Shown here in pieces: positions 25,596 through 39,300 of a stretch of DNA of 64,000 nt. Where the stretch lies: assembly GCF_020184175.1 (NCBI RefSeq), contig NC_065530.1, positions 30,853,260 to 30,917,259 on the forward strand. Direction: 5' to 3'. The position numbers were made by a program, and so were the translations under genes. This stretch comes from Aphis gossypii. Lineage: Eukaryota; Arthropoda; Insecta; Hemiptera; Aphididae. Positions within the stretch are counted from its first letter, which is position 1; every line of letters begins with the position of its first letter. The notes under the pieces were generated by a model. It did no database searches, was not told where the DNA came from, and saw only the letters and a program-made list of their open reading frames with translations.

Positions 25596-28500
25596 GGTGA
25601 TTGTTGTCTAAATATCTACAAAAATAAAAATACCATTGTTTACAGTATACTATAATATACATATTTTTGAGATAATTTTGCAAACTAAATACTTTTATTT
25701 CTGTCATTGTCCTCTATTATGTTTAAAATTTTAAATATAATGCAAATTTATTAACATATTCATCAATAATAAAACGTATATAGGTATTTACCTATCCTAC
25801 TCAACAGCATTTCACAAACCATGATTAACATTTTACGCCTCGTTTATTATTTTTTATTATATCATATTTTATACCATTATATATACCATAATAATATAAT
25901 CAAATACGAATATGTTTTTAATAGGCGCTGTCATCAAAATAATACATGTATTTAAAACTATTATCGTATAAGAATTTACAATACACTTATACTAAAATTA
26001 TATAGATTGTACCTATTATGTATATTGTCGAAATTACAAATACGAGTATAGATTATGAATTATATACCCACTATCGTTTAAAAATATATTTTATTTTACC
26101 AGATCTCGTTAGTCAGTAAATATAGTAGTAGTATATATATAGTAGGTATTTATATAGTGTAGTCTTTCTACACTTTAACAGATACTTAGAAACTTAGAGC
26201 TAAAACTTATGTTATTTGACTAATAACGTTAATGTATTAAATTTATTTACTTTAGAAGTATGAGATACGAAATAAGGCTAATCTAATGTTCAATATTGGT
26301 CATTTATTATTTATACTGTATTTGTGTGTATTTGTGTGTGTATACTGTACATGCATTTAAAAACAATAATAATTTTTGTGCTTATGAAAAAAAGTTGCTG
26401 CCGTCAAATCTAAATATTACATTTTTATTCAATTATTAAACTTACATGTAAATTTTTCTGCAGAAGCGCTGTCTAAAAATGTTTAACTAATTTACTTAAC
26501 CAATCAAATTGTCATTACTACATTGTTATTGTGAAACCAATAGCCTTATTACTAATTATTCCATTTAAAGTTACTAATGATCTAAAACAACAAAATTAAT
26601 AATTGATACATTATATTATTAAACTATTAAACTATATCTTAAATAAATTTGATTTTTAAAAATCCTAAGTTTAATTTAAAAATAATAAATTTATGTTATA
26701 AGATCTATTATAGTTTAACAAATCATTAGGTCTAAATCTACGACTTATCTCTTAAAGATCTACGGTATGCCAAACTGTTAAACCTGAAAATTTTAGTATT
26801 ATATGTTTCCAAATAACTGATGAACTAAATATAAACAACAAAAATATGAAACTATTTTTTCAACATCGCACCTATCGTATAAATCAGTGTACACAATACA
26901 CCATATTGAGGTATGGGTAGGTATTCTGTATGAATGTTAATAATGAATGATCAAATCTAAACTTTGTATAGAACACACTATGAACAACTTGTTGCCATTC
27001 AATATTATTACATATTTGTATAGTATAAGATATTCTATCTCATCACGTGATCATTGTTATTTACTCCGACCTTGCTTTATTGTAAAAACAAAAACAAAAC
27101 GCATAACATTAATAAACGATGTTGATGGCACATATAAAAACATCGATTGAGATAACAAATAAATGATCGGTTACACATAAAGAAACACTGTTGTGAAATT
27201 GATATAAGTACTACAGTGGTCCTGACGTCCTGTAACCACACTACCACAGAAGAAATTGTGACATGGTGTGTATGCTTGACGTTAGTGCATCGTTTATGGT
27301 TAGTATTCAGACCTCAAGGTTCCAAAATAACTTAGAGTATGAGTTAACTTGTATGGTTTTTTGTACATTGTTATATTGGCCAATAAGGCAGTAACTAACT
27401 GTAACTCTAAAACAAAGCATTACTCAGTTTCGACATCGACAGGACCATTGAACCATTCCATTATATAATTTAATAACTATTGTATAATCAGTAGGTGTAT
27501 TATAATTTATAATCCAAGGCAAGATGTATGTAATTAATTTAAACTTTCAAAATGTGATTTATTTTCAGATCCTAAACGAAACATGGAATATATTAGTTTT
27601 ACAGTATTTATTTTTATGTATTAGTGGATAATTACATATTTTGTTTAGTTAGGATGTGTTATATACGATTTTCATTTAACACTACTATAAATTATACATT
27701 TGTCACAATGAAACAAGATAAGCATAATTTTTAGATTTAACACGGACTTTTGATAAAACTATTGTGGTATAATATTAAGAAATATAACTATTAACCACAT
27801 TGTCCACATTCTATTTTAGAAAACTATTTTTAGATAAACAAAGATTTGCTTAGAATAAAATTAGCTTTTAAATACAATGGTATTAATATAAACTATTTTT
27901 ATATTTTAATTATTCTTATTGTAATAATACATAATATATTTTAAATAAAAAAAATAATAAAATAAATGTAATAAATGCTATGATGATCAATTATTATCAT
28001 TCAAAACAACTCATATTTTGTTCGAGCATGACAATAATAACGGTATAATAGCATAGAAATTATAACTATTGTCACAATAATTGTAATTAGAATTTTATTA
28101 TACAAGCTGGTAATTAGATGTATTAAACTACAAATTATTAGTATTTTTTTTTTTACTTTATTATAGGACGTTTTTAATCAATTATCATTAAGCATTATAC
28201 CACACGTTTTATTTACTATATTTTGTGATTTACAAAATAGAATTTATAATCAAGGGTATTTAATTTTAAAGATTTATACAACGAAATATAATATTTTTAT
28301 TGTTATAAAATGCATAATCAAAGTTCATAAGAATATAATTTTAAATTAAATCAAGAATATTATTAAAATATCAATGAATATTCTATCCAACCATATTCAC
28401 TGCAATACGATGGTTAAATGAAAATCATCGAATTTACTTATTTTATAACTTTAACTATAAATTGTAAATAATCATATTAAATTATAAAAATTAAATTAAA

Positions 28501-31500
28501 TTAAAACATTGCAAGCAATCTGTAAAATATTAAACTTGTATTGAATATCTTAATTGGAATGGGTACTTATAGACTAAAAATAAATATTAATAAATATTAG
28601 AGTGGTACATTTTTAAACATACGACTCGTATACTTCAAGTAATGCTGACAATAAATGTTTGCTTTTGAAAGTTCTACACTGCTACGCAAAAAATGTATGG
28701 TGAGCTATTTAAATGCTATGCTAATAATAATTTAAAGCTGTGATGGATTCATTTACAATTTGACGCACATGCAATACTTAAGGTTAATCATTTATATAAT
28801 ATTTAATTTATACAACAATTTAAACTATTACGAACACTTTATTGACAAAGTTATAAGTTCTAAATCATAATTCATATGTGAAAGTTAAAACATTTGAACG
28901 TTTGATCAACATAAACCTTTAAAGTCAAGTGATTTTAATTTTAATTTTCATATTAAAAAACTCAAAATGAAATTTTCCCATTCATTTTATTCAAAAAGAA
29001 AAATTAATAATAATGCTAATTGATATTTGATACTACTTTGACTAATAAATTATTAGAACTATGATGTTTAATATAACAATATAAAATGTAATATGTGTTA
29101 TTGTGTTCAAAACAATTTAATAATATCATTTATATTTAACAAATGCAATAGATATTATAATACCTGTTGACGTTTATTTATACTATAAATTTAATAAAAA
29201 TATAATATATAATATATACTTAATATAATTAAGTATTGAAACAATTAATATATTTTTGTGATAAAATAAAATTCAAATGTATGTCTTTATAATCAAAAAC
29301 AATTTACTTCATTATCAAAATTGAATGAGCGTATGGTATTGAATATATTTTGTGCACAGGCGTACATAAACAAATGTTTTTTAACACTGCTCAATTTCTA
29401 CAATAAATAATGAAACTTAAAACTGAATTTTAAATTATATAGTACCTAAATATTAATACTTATTCTCAATAAAAATATTTTTAAATTATAAACGTTTAAT
29501 GAATATTTTTGTAAACAGACATTCTTGAAACTTGTACTTAACTTTTTTGACTATTGGATTAACACAGGACTGTGAAAATTATCTAAATGATAAGATCGAA
29601 TGTAGTATATAGGGAAAAATCAAATATTGTATAAATATGTTTTACAACCATAATATTATGACTAAAATCGTATTTGTTTGATTCTTTGTTAATACACAAT
29701 AAACAATAGAGAATTATAATTTATGATAAATGCTAAAATAATTTTATTGAATTCCTAAAACTGGTAGAACCCGTTAAATATTTAGAAGGTTACTTAAAAA
29801 TTAATATGTGATATTTAATGTTTATTAGAAGTCGTGAAAAATGTGTCCACGAAGTACTAAAATACGATAAGGATAATTCTTTGTACCAATATTAAATGAA
29901 CATTTGACGCTAAAAAAATATTATAAATAAAATATTTTTCACATGAATAATTTTAAAATTATTGTATTAAGCAAAAAGTGATCGCACGCAGATCATTAAA
30001 ATTAAAATGCTTTTAATAATATAACTATAAGATAATGCATTAATTGATATAAAACATATTGTTTTAATAATAGAATATAAACATAATGTAATATATTATC
30101 CGGATACAAGCATAATTCATAATTGTTGTATAATAGTAAGTTCTTAGATTAACAACTTACAAGTCTTACCTGAATAATTTGAAAAAAATTAATAATGATG
30201 AAATATATATTGTATTTATATTTTTTATAGGTATTAATTTATTACCTGTAGTATTACACTCTTGAGACCAGAGTTAAATTAATATTAATTGAAAGAAATA
30301 TATATTTTAACTGTGTATTATAGGTATTTGATAACATTGCTTTAAGAAGTCATAATAACTTAATGTTTATACTAAGTAGGTAACTATACTAAAAAAATTG
30401 TCTATCTTTTGACTTTTTAGTACATTTATTTTTGAATTGTTTCTCACTATTCATCGCAAACAAATTTTTTCTATATATCATGATTTGCAATTAATTTTAA
30501 AATCTTGTAATTCATAATTTTTTTCCAAATTTAGTATTGTCATTGAACCATGTACATGCACTGTACACACTAGCCAATAAAAAAAAAAAATCTGGTGTAA
30601 ATTAGTAAGAATTTCATAAACATTAAAAAATATAAAAATGTACAATACAACAACAAACAAAAAGTAAATTCTCTCACGGCAGATTATAGACTATTACAAT
30701 TTAAAATTGTACCTAAAACTAACATACTAATTTTAATAAATGATATTTTATTAATAATTATGAAATGATAAAAATGTAAAATCAGTATTGTATTATCAAA
30801 TATAAATTTTAAATTTATAGTTTATCTCTCAACATGACTTATAAATAATAATAAATACACCAAATATAATTTATGAAAAAAAAATAACCATTATCTTTTA
30901 ATTGGATGTGAATTAATTACAAACATGTTTATTCGAAAATATAATACTAAAATTATGATATTTGATGAAACCAGACAAGTTACTAAGTGGATTTATTATC
31001 ATAATATACCTACAAAACTTGATAAATATTAATAAAAACTATGGAAATCAGTTATTTTATGCAATTGCGTATCATATATTTATTTAATTACAGGCAATTT
31101 CTGCAGACGAATAAAAATTTTAAGCAAAATATAAACATCTAAAATAGATTTTTAAATCACTCAACTAGATCTAAAATGATAAAAAAGAACTTAAGACGAA
31201 CCTTGTATTAAATGTTTAACCCATAATTATTAAAATTTAAAATTGTACATACTTTCCAAAAAAAAAAAATATATGTAGGTACATTTTTATGATTTTATAG
31301 TTATTAGTTATTACAATCAAAATTCTTCAATTATATTACAAAAAAAAAAATAGATTAAACCAATAAATTTTCGATATTTAGTAACTGCTATAAAAACAAT
31401 TACGTAGAACCTTGCGATACATTTATTTATTATGTATATAAGTAATGTCGTAAAGATTTTAACTTAAAATGCTTATAAAAAATATTTTGATTATAAATTT

Positions 31501-32521
31501 TTGATATTCTTAGTTGAGTAAGGTAGTATCTATAACAAAAAAACTTGTAGTGAATTTTCAAACATTTTTACCCATTGAATAATTATAATTTAAATACAAT
31601 GATATTTTACTATCATTGAGGAAGAAAGTCTATATACGCGACATACCTATAATATGTCACGTGTAATATGCACATGATAATGCATGTTTAATAGCATATA
31701 ATATGTATTTTAAAGCATTCAATAATTAGTAGCTCAAGAATGATTTGGGAGAGAAAAATATATTTAAATATGATTTAATGAACTTATAAAATGTAATTAT
31801 TTACATATTTAATGCAACAAAGATAAACAAATATGACTAAATAATAATCAAACCATTTCAATAGTTAGAATTTTTTTTTTTTTCAAAATATTGAAGGATG
31901 TCATGTTTGATTTCATTTTAAAATATGATGAACACTATATAACGATAATTTAAAAGCTAAATATTTATACCATTAATAGAAAACTATTATAAGTATTTAT
32001 TACCAATTAGCAATCTTAAATTTTAAAAAACATAGGTCAAAGATCGATAAATATGAAACGAATTTCCTATTAAAAATTAAAATAATTTAATATTAGAAGT
32101 TATAACGATGTAAAGATAAATATAGTACCCAAAATTCTTAAAACGAAACCCGTTGTTTTTAATTTCTATGTTTTGCGTTTGTAGAAAAGTTAAAATAATT
32201 TATAGTGATAAGTGGCTATTAGTAAAATTCAAATTTTATTAATAGTTTATTACCTAATTTATTTTACTATAAATATTGTATATACCTATTTTATATATTG
32301 GGGAAGTAATTCTCACCTGTTCCCTTTCATAAAACGGCTTTAATACATTGGAAAAAAGTTATATTTTATAAAGTTCTAATGCTTTAATTTTTATGCAATA
32401 GAGAAAAATTTATTTAAAACAATGAAAATAACAATCTATGATTTCGTGCGTATATAATTCCAATTCTTTAGGTTTACAACTATTTAAGTTTTTTTAATTA
32501 TATTAAACAAAATAATAAATA
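25596..32521. other. Gene-free AT-rich stretch upstream of SLC26
   Basis: The SLC26 promoter and non-coding first exon should be here. A mildly GC-richer patch at 27190-27330 is a candidate start region. A 67-codon open frame at 26947-27150 has no recognisable features. I see nothing else supportable. Confidence 0.45.
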
Positions 32522-32948
32522 CAGGGTGATTCTTTTATCAAACAACACTCATTATTTCCAAAAGTATTCATTTTTTTGAAAATATTTTTTTACATAGTTT
32601 CAAATTGTTAAAAAAACAACATTTTTATAAAAAAATTATATTTTTAAATATTTTTTATCCTTATAATTTTTTAAGTTTTTTACTTTTTTGAATGGCAACA
32701 TAGATTTTTAATTTCATATTCCAAAGCAGAATAATTTTTTGAGTATTTTGATACATAAAAATCGAATTTAGGGTGAGTAGTTTATGAGTTATACTTATTT
32801 AAAGTTTAGACAAGCGGAGTAGTGGACAAACGTTTTGCGGGGTAACCCCGTACCACTCCACTTCGCGCAGCTAAACTTTAAATACGTATAAACTACTCAC
32901 CCTAAATTTGATTTTTATGTATCGAATTACTCAGAAAATTATTCTGTT
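32522..32948. repeat. Fold-back repeat element
   Basis: Two arms of nearly 100 bases, 32727-32824 and 32853-32948, are inverted copies: CAGAATAATTTT, GATACATAAAAATC, TTTAGGGTGAGTAGTTTAT and TTTAAAGTTTAG occur in one arm and their complements in the other. The short centre holds a perfect small palindrome CGGGG-TAA-CCCCG (32838-32850). The DNA from 32522 to the left arm matches a diverged copy at 4023, so the element may begin at 32522 (CAGGGTGATTC). No coding frame. It could form a long hairpin if transcribed. Confidence 0.7.
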
Positions 32949-33877
32949 ATAACTTACTTACTTAACTTACTAAGTTAGTTAGCAATAGATTTAATCATTT
33001 AAAAAAAAAATTGTGTTTTTATTTTAAATTCAATCTATTTATAATTAAAAAAAAAAAACTGTATCAGTAATCGATAACAATATAATTATTGACGTACGCA
33101 AGGGCTTTAAAAAAGCCACCCCTTTTTGAGTGGAACTTATAATAATATATAAATTAATTAACTGTATGAAAATGTTGTCATCATTAAAAGTAAGTAGGTA
33201 TTGGATAAATAAAGTATAAATATAATGTATATACTTACCAACAATAAATTAAAAAATAAAATGTTTAACTTGATATGTTAATTTTAATTTTATTTAAACA
33301 TAAATAGAAATACATATTTATTTAAATTAATTTTTACATAGGCACATAGGTATGTATAAAACACAATATTTATGCAATAGGTAGGTATAATATGTAAAAA
33401 AGTGATACTACCAATAATCTCAATTATAATATAATATGAAATCTTAAAAAATAATTACACCTATAACTTAAACGCATTACAAACTGAAGAGATCAATAAC
33501 CTACTCAAATAATAATTTTAAAATACATAAATATTATTACATAATAGTTACAAATTATCCAATCTCATAATGTATGCACCTACTTGTATTTATTGTTTTT
33601 AAAAGACAATTTCTATTTACGTGTACTAAAACCAATTTATTACCTATATCAAATAACAAAACGATTATCAAAAGTAGTTATCAATTAATAATTGTGTACT
33701 AGGTAATAAATATATACTAGTAATGTGACATTTATAAAACATACATACATACATTTACGTAATGTATTTTATGCAAAATATATAGATAATATGTTTCTGT
33801 AAGTATAATTTTTATAACTATAATATGATATATTATATATAGGAATATAAATTCACCTATTTATATGTATATTTTAG
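32949..33877. other. Gene-free stretch
   Basis: AT-rich, with nothing recognised apart from short CATA repeats near 33740-33755. Confidence 0.5.
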
Positions 33878-34091
33878 TGAAATTTATGAACTACTTCTTG
33901 ATTCTATTTATGAGAAGCAACAAGTTAGGACATTTTTGGAAGGCAACTCCGATTAGTTCGTACATAATTATGAATTACCTGACCATCAAAGGCAACAGCC
34001 AACAAGTGAAAATTAACTGTTTTATTTACGATAAGGATGGTAGACAATTCATATATTTTAGGAGGAAGCCATATTACAATATGCACCGTGG
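33878..34091 (+). CDS. Possible orphan coding exon of unknown function
   Basis: An open frame is flanked by TATATTTTAG on the left and GG|GTAAAA on the right, as expected for an internal exon (phase 2 in, phase 2 out, about 71 codons). The inferred peptide includes SNKLGHFWKATPISSYI, KINCFIYDKDGRQFIYF and RRKPYYNMHR, which looks more protein-like than its AT-rich surroundings. I do not recognise the family. No partner exons were found within several kilobases on the same strand, so it may be part of a gene with long introns, a pseudogene piece or a transposon fragment. Confidence 0.3.
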
Positions 34092-35130
34092 GTAAAACTT
34101 AATAATTTCAGTATATTTTTTAGCAAAGGTAAAAAAAATAAATGTATACTCTAAAAAACAACAATTTTCTTTATGATTTTTACTAAATTAAACTACCTAT
34201 CTTCTTTTGTATTATGTTACCTACTTTATTGTTCTACACTTTTACTTTAATCAATTGTAGTACACCAGCGGTTCTCAACCTCCGGTCACGACCCAAATTA
34301 AGTGAAAATCATTTTGATTAAAGTTTTAAATTTTCGATCAAATAAAACAATATTTTGAAACTATCTGTGGAATTTGTTCATCGTCATATACCTACCTCCG
34401 TTAACATTTTCCCGTAGTACGACGTAGGGACGTAAGACAAATAAATTATAAGTATTAACGTGCGTTGTATTAGTACAAGTGAACATGGATAATTTAGATG
34501 GCTGACGGGTAATAGTTAATAAATTGTCGCGATTTTTGGATAATACACCGGAGAAAATTTTACAAAATATTTTTGAGTGTATTTTTATTTTAAAATTAAA
34601 TATTTTTCAAAATTCAAAAAAATATTTATTATATTTCAGTTTGTATTTTAATAATCATTATATTATATCATTCATTATTAAAATCAAATTATTAAATATT
34701 TAATTTATATATATCCATTAACAATCGTTTATTGTTAAATTAATACTTAAGTATTTTAGAATCAAAATATAACAAAAGTTTATTTATTTTAATATTTTTG
34801 TAAAAAATGACTGGTAGATAATACCTACAACGTTTTAATGATATATAAGTGTATCATAAAAACTTTAACTACAAAATTAACTTTCTTACCTATATTTGTA
34901 AAATTTAAAAACTAGGTATTTGTAGCGTATTTAAATATATGCCAAGGATTTGTATATTATTTTGTTTTTCAATACTTTACCTTAAAAATAATATAAAAAA
35001 TAAAATAAATACGTATTTTAAATGCTTTCACAGTGGATGTATTATTGTATTTGTATTTAAATACATATTTATAATTATTTTATAACGAGATTGAATTTTT
35101 ATAATATTTTACATTTTTAAACCACCTAAC
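34092..35130. other. Gene-free stretch with a possible hAT terminus
   Basis: From 34266 the sequence CAGCGGTTCTCAACC followed by GGTCACGACCC resembles the left terminal repeat of hAT elements. No matching right end was found nearby. The rest is AT-rich. Confidence 0.35.
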
Positions 35131-35589
35131 AGTTGGCTAGGTTTTCAAATACACATGTGTGCTTGCACGCGCCGCCGCTGCCGACCGGCATTTTCGCCGG
35201 CGCGCCCGCACGCAAAAAAAATACAATACACGGACGTTGTCGGGCAACCGCGTCACTGCGCGACGCTCCTCAGATAATCCGTATCCTATATCCTCATATT
35301 AATCTTTATATGCAAAAATAACAACGATGACGATGACTTAACGTCGTAGAACGGTATATGGTCAATTCTATATTATGCGTGTAAACAAATAACGAAAATC
35401 GTACAATGATTTAAAAATTCCTCGCATTTATGCTAATAGAGCATCACACGGTAACACTCTGCCCGGTTAGCGACGAGCAACACGAATTGGCCAGTAATCG
35501 GACAATATCCAGAGCCTATTATCCAAAACAAAATGTCAATAAATAATAAAAAAAACTTGGTTTAATTGGTCTCGTCAATGAGTAAATAA

Positions 35590-35653
35590 ATTTCACGTCT
35601 GCGGACCAGATACCTAAATCGTTGGTTCGCGGGCCTCCGTTTGGTGACCCCTG
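35590..35653 (-). repeat. Possible hAT terminal repeat
   Basis: On the minus strand it starts CAGGGGTCACCAAACGG and continues GCCCGCGAACC, which resembles hAT-type ends. A partner end was not found. Confidence 0.3.
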
Positions 35654-35858
35654 GTATATACTATAGGCGTATGCGTGTACTCAAATACTTCAAAAAAAAA
35701 AATAATAATAAACGATCAAAAGGTATTTGACGGTGCACTTGGCGCGCGCGCACGCCAGTTGTATAGGAGACTCACCTCGGACGACGACACAACAACCACG
35801 ACGACGACTATACCGTCGACACACAGCTGCGACGGAGGACTGCAATGACGGTTGAACG

Positions 35859-35860
<2 letters not shown>

Positions 35861-35894
<34 letters not shown>
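35861..35894. repeat. (AC)17 microsatellite
   Basis: An uninterrupted dinucleotide run inside the GC-rich island. Confidence 0.95.
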
Positions 35895-35898
<4 letters not shown>

Positions 35899-36331
35899 AC
35901 GCGGAACGGTCGAGCGCTCCACTCGGCGGGATTCTAGACGGCGGCCCACACCGGCATCGCCGTCACCGGCAAAGTCCCCGCGACCTGTGACCGAGAAGAG
36001 ACCCGAGAGAAAAGCGATGGAACGCGCGCGTGGAGGAATCGATTCGAATGGCGGCGACGACGTCCGTAATAATAATACGTTATTATTATTACCACACTCG
36101 GTATAATATGACCCGCGATCGCGTGCGTGCGTACTCGTACGACGCTGCGACACGACTGCCGCGACTGATCCGAGATTCTGGTCGTCGTCATCGTCGTCGG
36201 ATACCATACGACGACGCGCACCGTGACCACACAATACGGCCCGAGTGTATACAGCGGTCCTGTACTCCGCCGCCACCGCAGCGACAACGACCACGTTATT
36301 ATTATTATAATATGGAAAAGAGACGTTTTTA

Positions 36332-36359
36332 TATTATTATTATTATTATTATTATTATT
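36332..36359. repeat. (ATT)n microsatellite
   Basis: About nine trinucleotide units within the GC-rich island. Confidence 0.9.
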
Positions 36360-39300
36360 GTTGTTGTGCGTAGAAGTGTTGTCCACCGGACCGCTTGTTT
36401 GCGCGTACGCGGCGTATTATTTTGTTATGTTTATAGGTATGTTTTATAACACGCCGCTCTGCACGAGGCGGCGCGTCGTCGTTCCGGGCCGGGTGTCCCC
36501 ATAGGGTATAATAATAATATTCTGCTACTGCGCAATGCACGTCACCCGCCACCGTTCCTCCGCAGCACTACTGCAACGATGGAGGACGGCCGCGAACGTT
36601 GTGTTTAGGCATCACAGTACCTATACATTATTAGTACTCGTAATAATAAATAATGTGTACGAATAATAACGATAATTGTGCGATAGGTTTAGGCGAATTA
36701 TTAATAATAATATGTTGTGTTGTGGTGGCGGGATGGACGCCACTGACGCCACCGCCGGGCAAAACGAGTGTGAACGAGACGCGGTCGAGATAATAATATT
36801 ATAACAACACAAAGACTTCTACACATAGTTTAAGACGTTATATAATACGAGTGATTTTCTTAATTATGCAGATTTTTTATTTTTTATTTATGTATATACG
36901 TAATTTTAAGAAATTATTAAAAATTTGTTTTTTTTTTCAAGTATATATAATATAATATGTCTGTTTGATAATGTGGCCAACGTTTAGCACAAGTATATAT
37001 TGGGTGTTTGGTTATGTTACAGTATTATATTGTTACTGCAGAGAGATCGCCAGAGTATTGGTAGCATTGACCATTCTGTATGAATAATATGTTAATATAT
37101 TTGACTGAGAGTACCGCGATCTACAAGTAATACTCGCGTATTAGTTGATCGTTTTTGCCAATTTGATAATATAATATTGTACGTTACACGGTAATGTGTT
37201 TTCCATTTCGGTAAAACGGGTTAGGAATCCGTTTGAAAGTGAGGTTTCTTCCGTGTTTGGTTCGTCGACTTTTAAACGGCCGTTATTCTTACTGAATTTA
37301 ACGTAAGCGATAAAAGATCCTTTTGATCCCAATGATATATTATTAAGAGATGTTTAACTGTTGAGATCAATTATATTGTTTGTATAAAGGCCATCATATG
37401 AAACATAGGCAAGTCTTTATTTCTTTTATAAAAAATTGTTACAAAATTTGGTAATTTACCACATACGTACTTCAATTAAAAATATATATACATTTATGAA
37501 ACAAGATAAGTACAAAATATTTAAAAATAAAATACCTAACTGTAGGTATAGTAAAATATAAAAGAAATATTTTATTTATGTATTTGTTCTCATGTTATAT
37601 CCTATTTTATACCTATCCAGTAATTCCAGTTTCTCTTATCACTCAGAAACCGTTAAGATTTGAAAAAAAATAGTAAGTATAACTATACCTAGTAGAAAAC
37701 TTATTATATTAAAAAAATATTATAATTGCATTATTTTTCTTTCCTTTTCAATTTACCTAACATAATATAGTTTTAGAATCACATTTTTTCCAAATTTCGA
37801 ATGTTGCCGAGTGAAAGATATAAACTGAACGAGTTATACAAAAAATTGGTTCGATACTTGACCATTTTTTTCACTAAACTAAATTAAACATGAACAATAA
37901 TCATACATAATTAAAATTACAATGCTTTATACTATTGATAAATGTGTAAACATTTAGTTGTACACCTTCATTTTTCCATAATTTTTAAGTTTCCAATTAT
38001 ATGTTTATGAAGTAGACTATAGATATAGCTATATAGGTAAATTACAAAAAATTTTAATAATACATTAACATGCAGCGTAGTGATAAGATACAATTTATTT
38101 TTATTCTAAGAAAAAGAGTCCAAATTAGTTGACTTGCATTAATCTACGGATCATTTACTTTACACTTAGTTCATTTTACCTACTGCATGTAATCGGTAGG
38201 TAGTAGGTATTTGGTAGAGCATATAGAAATGTGAAATAGAGCTACAGATTGATAGAAAAGGAATTCTAAAATTAATTAAAGTTAAAAGGATTGATGAATC
38301 GAAATTAAGTTATTACATTTATTCATTATTGTATATCCATATGATTTGCATTTATTTTTTAGTAGTAAATACTGCAATAGAATAATGCATTTTAGATTTT
38401 AGTTATATTACTTAAAAAGTATAAAGTTAATAATAATATTCTCTACAATTAGGGGCGGGGTGGTAAGAATATAATGGTTTATATAGCTTTATTTTAAAAT
38501 AAACATTATTTTGTTTGTACTATCACGTTTACAAAATTGCGTAAAAACATAACAAATCAATTTAGGTATCAATATAAGTGTCGGTTCCGACTCAACATAA
38601 TATAATTTTATTATTACTTAGATATAATAGCTTTATAATACGTACCTATTTAAAAACTACATAGTTTACTAAAATTTTTTGATAAAAGCACGATTGTTTG
38701 ACATTAATTTGTCCGATAAAATAATTTTGATAGTTAGATTCAGTGACGTGATTGGTTAAAAAAAAACTAGGATGGGAGGCAAAAACAAATAACATTATGT
38801 TCATTTACATAACAAAGTTTACCTATTTTCTATCGAACCTTATTTCATTTTCCAACGATTTTTTATTTTTTAGGTATATATATATATATTTTAATGTTTT
38901 TATAGACATAATATGAACTTGTGCGATAACATTATACAACTTATTATACAACTAAATTTAGATACACTTTTAAAATAAAAATTGCTTGAAAAATGCGACT
39001 ACTTTTAACTTTTTACCGTAGTTTTTAAAATGTCAACGACTTCTCATGTCTCATAATGAATAATGTAGAATTTATTGAACTGTTCTGGTTGTATAAATAT
39101 AAGTTAATAATATCAAATTTTGCCTGATTCTTGGAATAAAATTGCTGTCAATTACGTATTTTTTTATTTACGTCTGCATGTTTCAAAAGGTTTTTTCATG
39201 ACAACAATACTATTTTTACCAGTATTAAAACAGTTAAAAAATTAGATTGTAAAAGAAAACTGTTGTTTTAGAAATGTATTATTTTATAAAATGAATATAT

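Larger units (their letters stand above)
35130..36830. promoter_or_regulatory. CpG- and GC-rich island, probable promoter/5'-UTR region
   Basis: Against an AT-rich background this 1.7 kb is dense in CG dinucleotides and GC-rich words (for example CGCCGGCGCGCCCGCACGC near 35196-35214, and repeated CGACGACGAC near 35780-35810 and 36180-36215). It also carries (AC)n at 35861-35894, several (ATT)/(TAA) runs (36071-36089, 36332-36359) and homopolymer-like coding on all frames. The long open frames here are low-complexity and overlap on both strands, so I do not call them genes. In insects with methylated gene bodies such islands usually mark transcription starts. No coding exon can be linked to it, so its transcript may be non-coding or have distant exons. 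Confidence 0.45.

Noticed and set aside
35690..36552. Many long overlapping open frames on both strands in the GC-rich island
   Set aside because: They are driven by microsatellites and GC-rich low complexity (runs of V, D, N, Y, R), overlap one another and show no domain.
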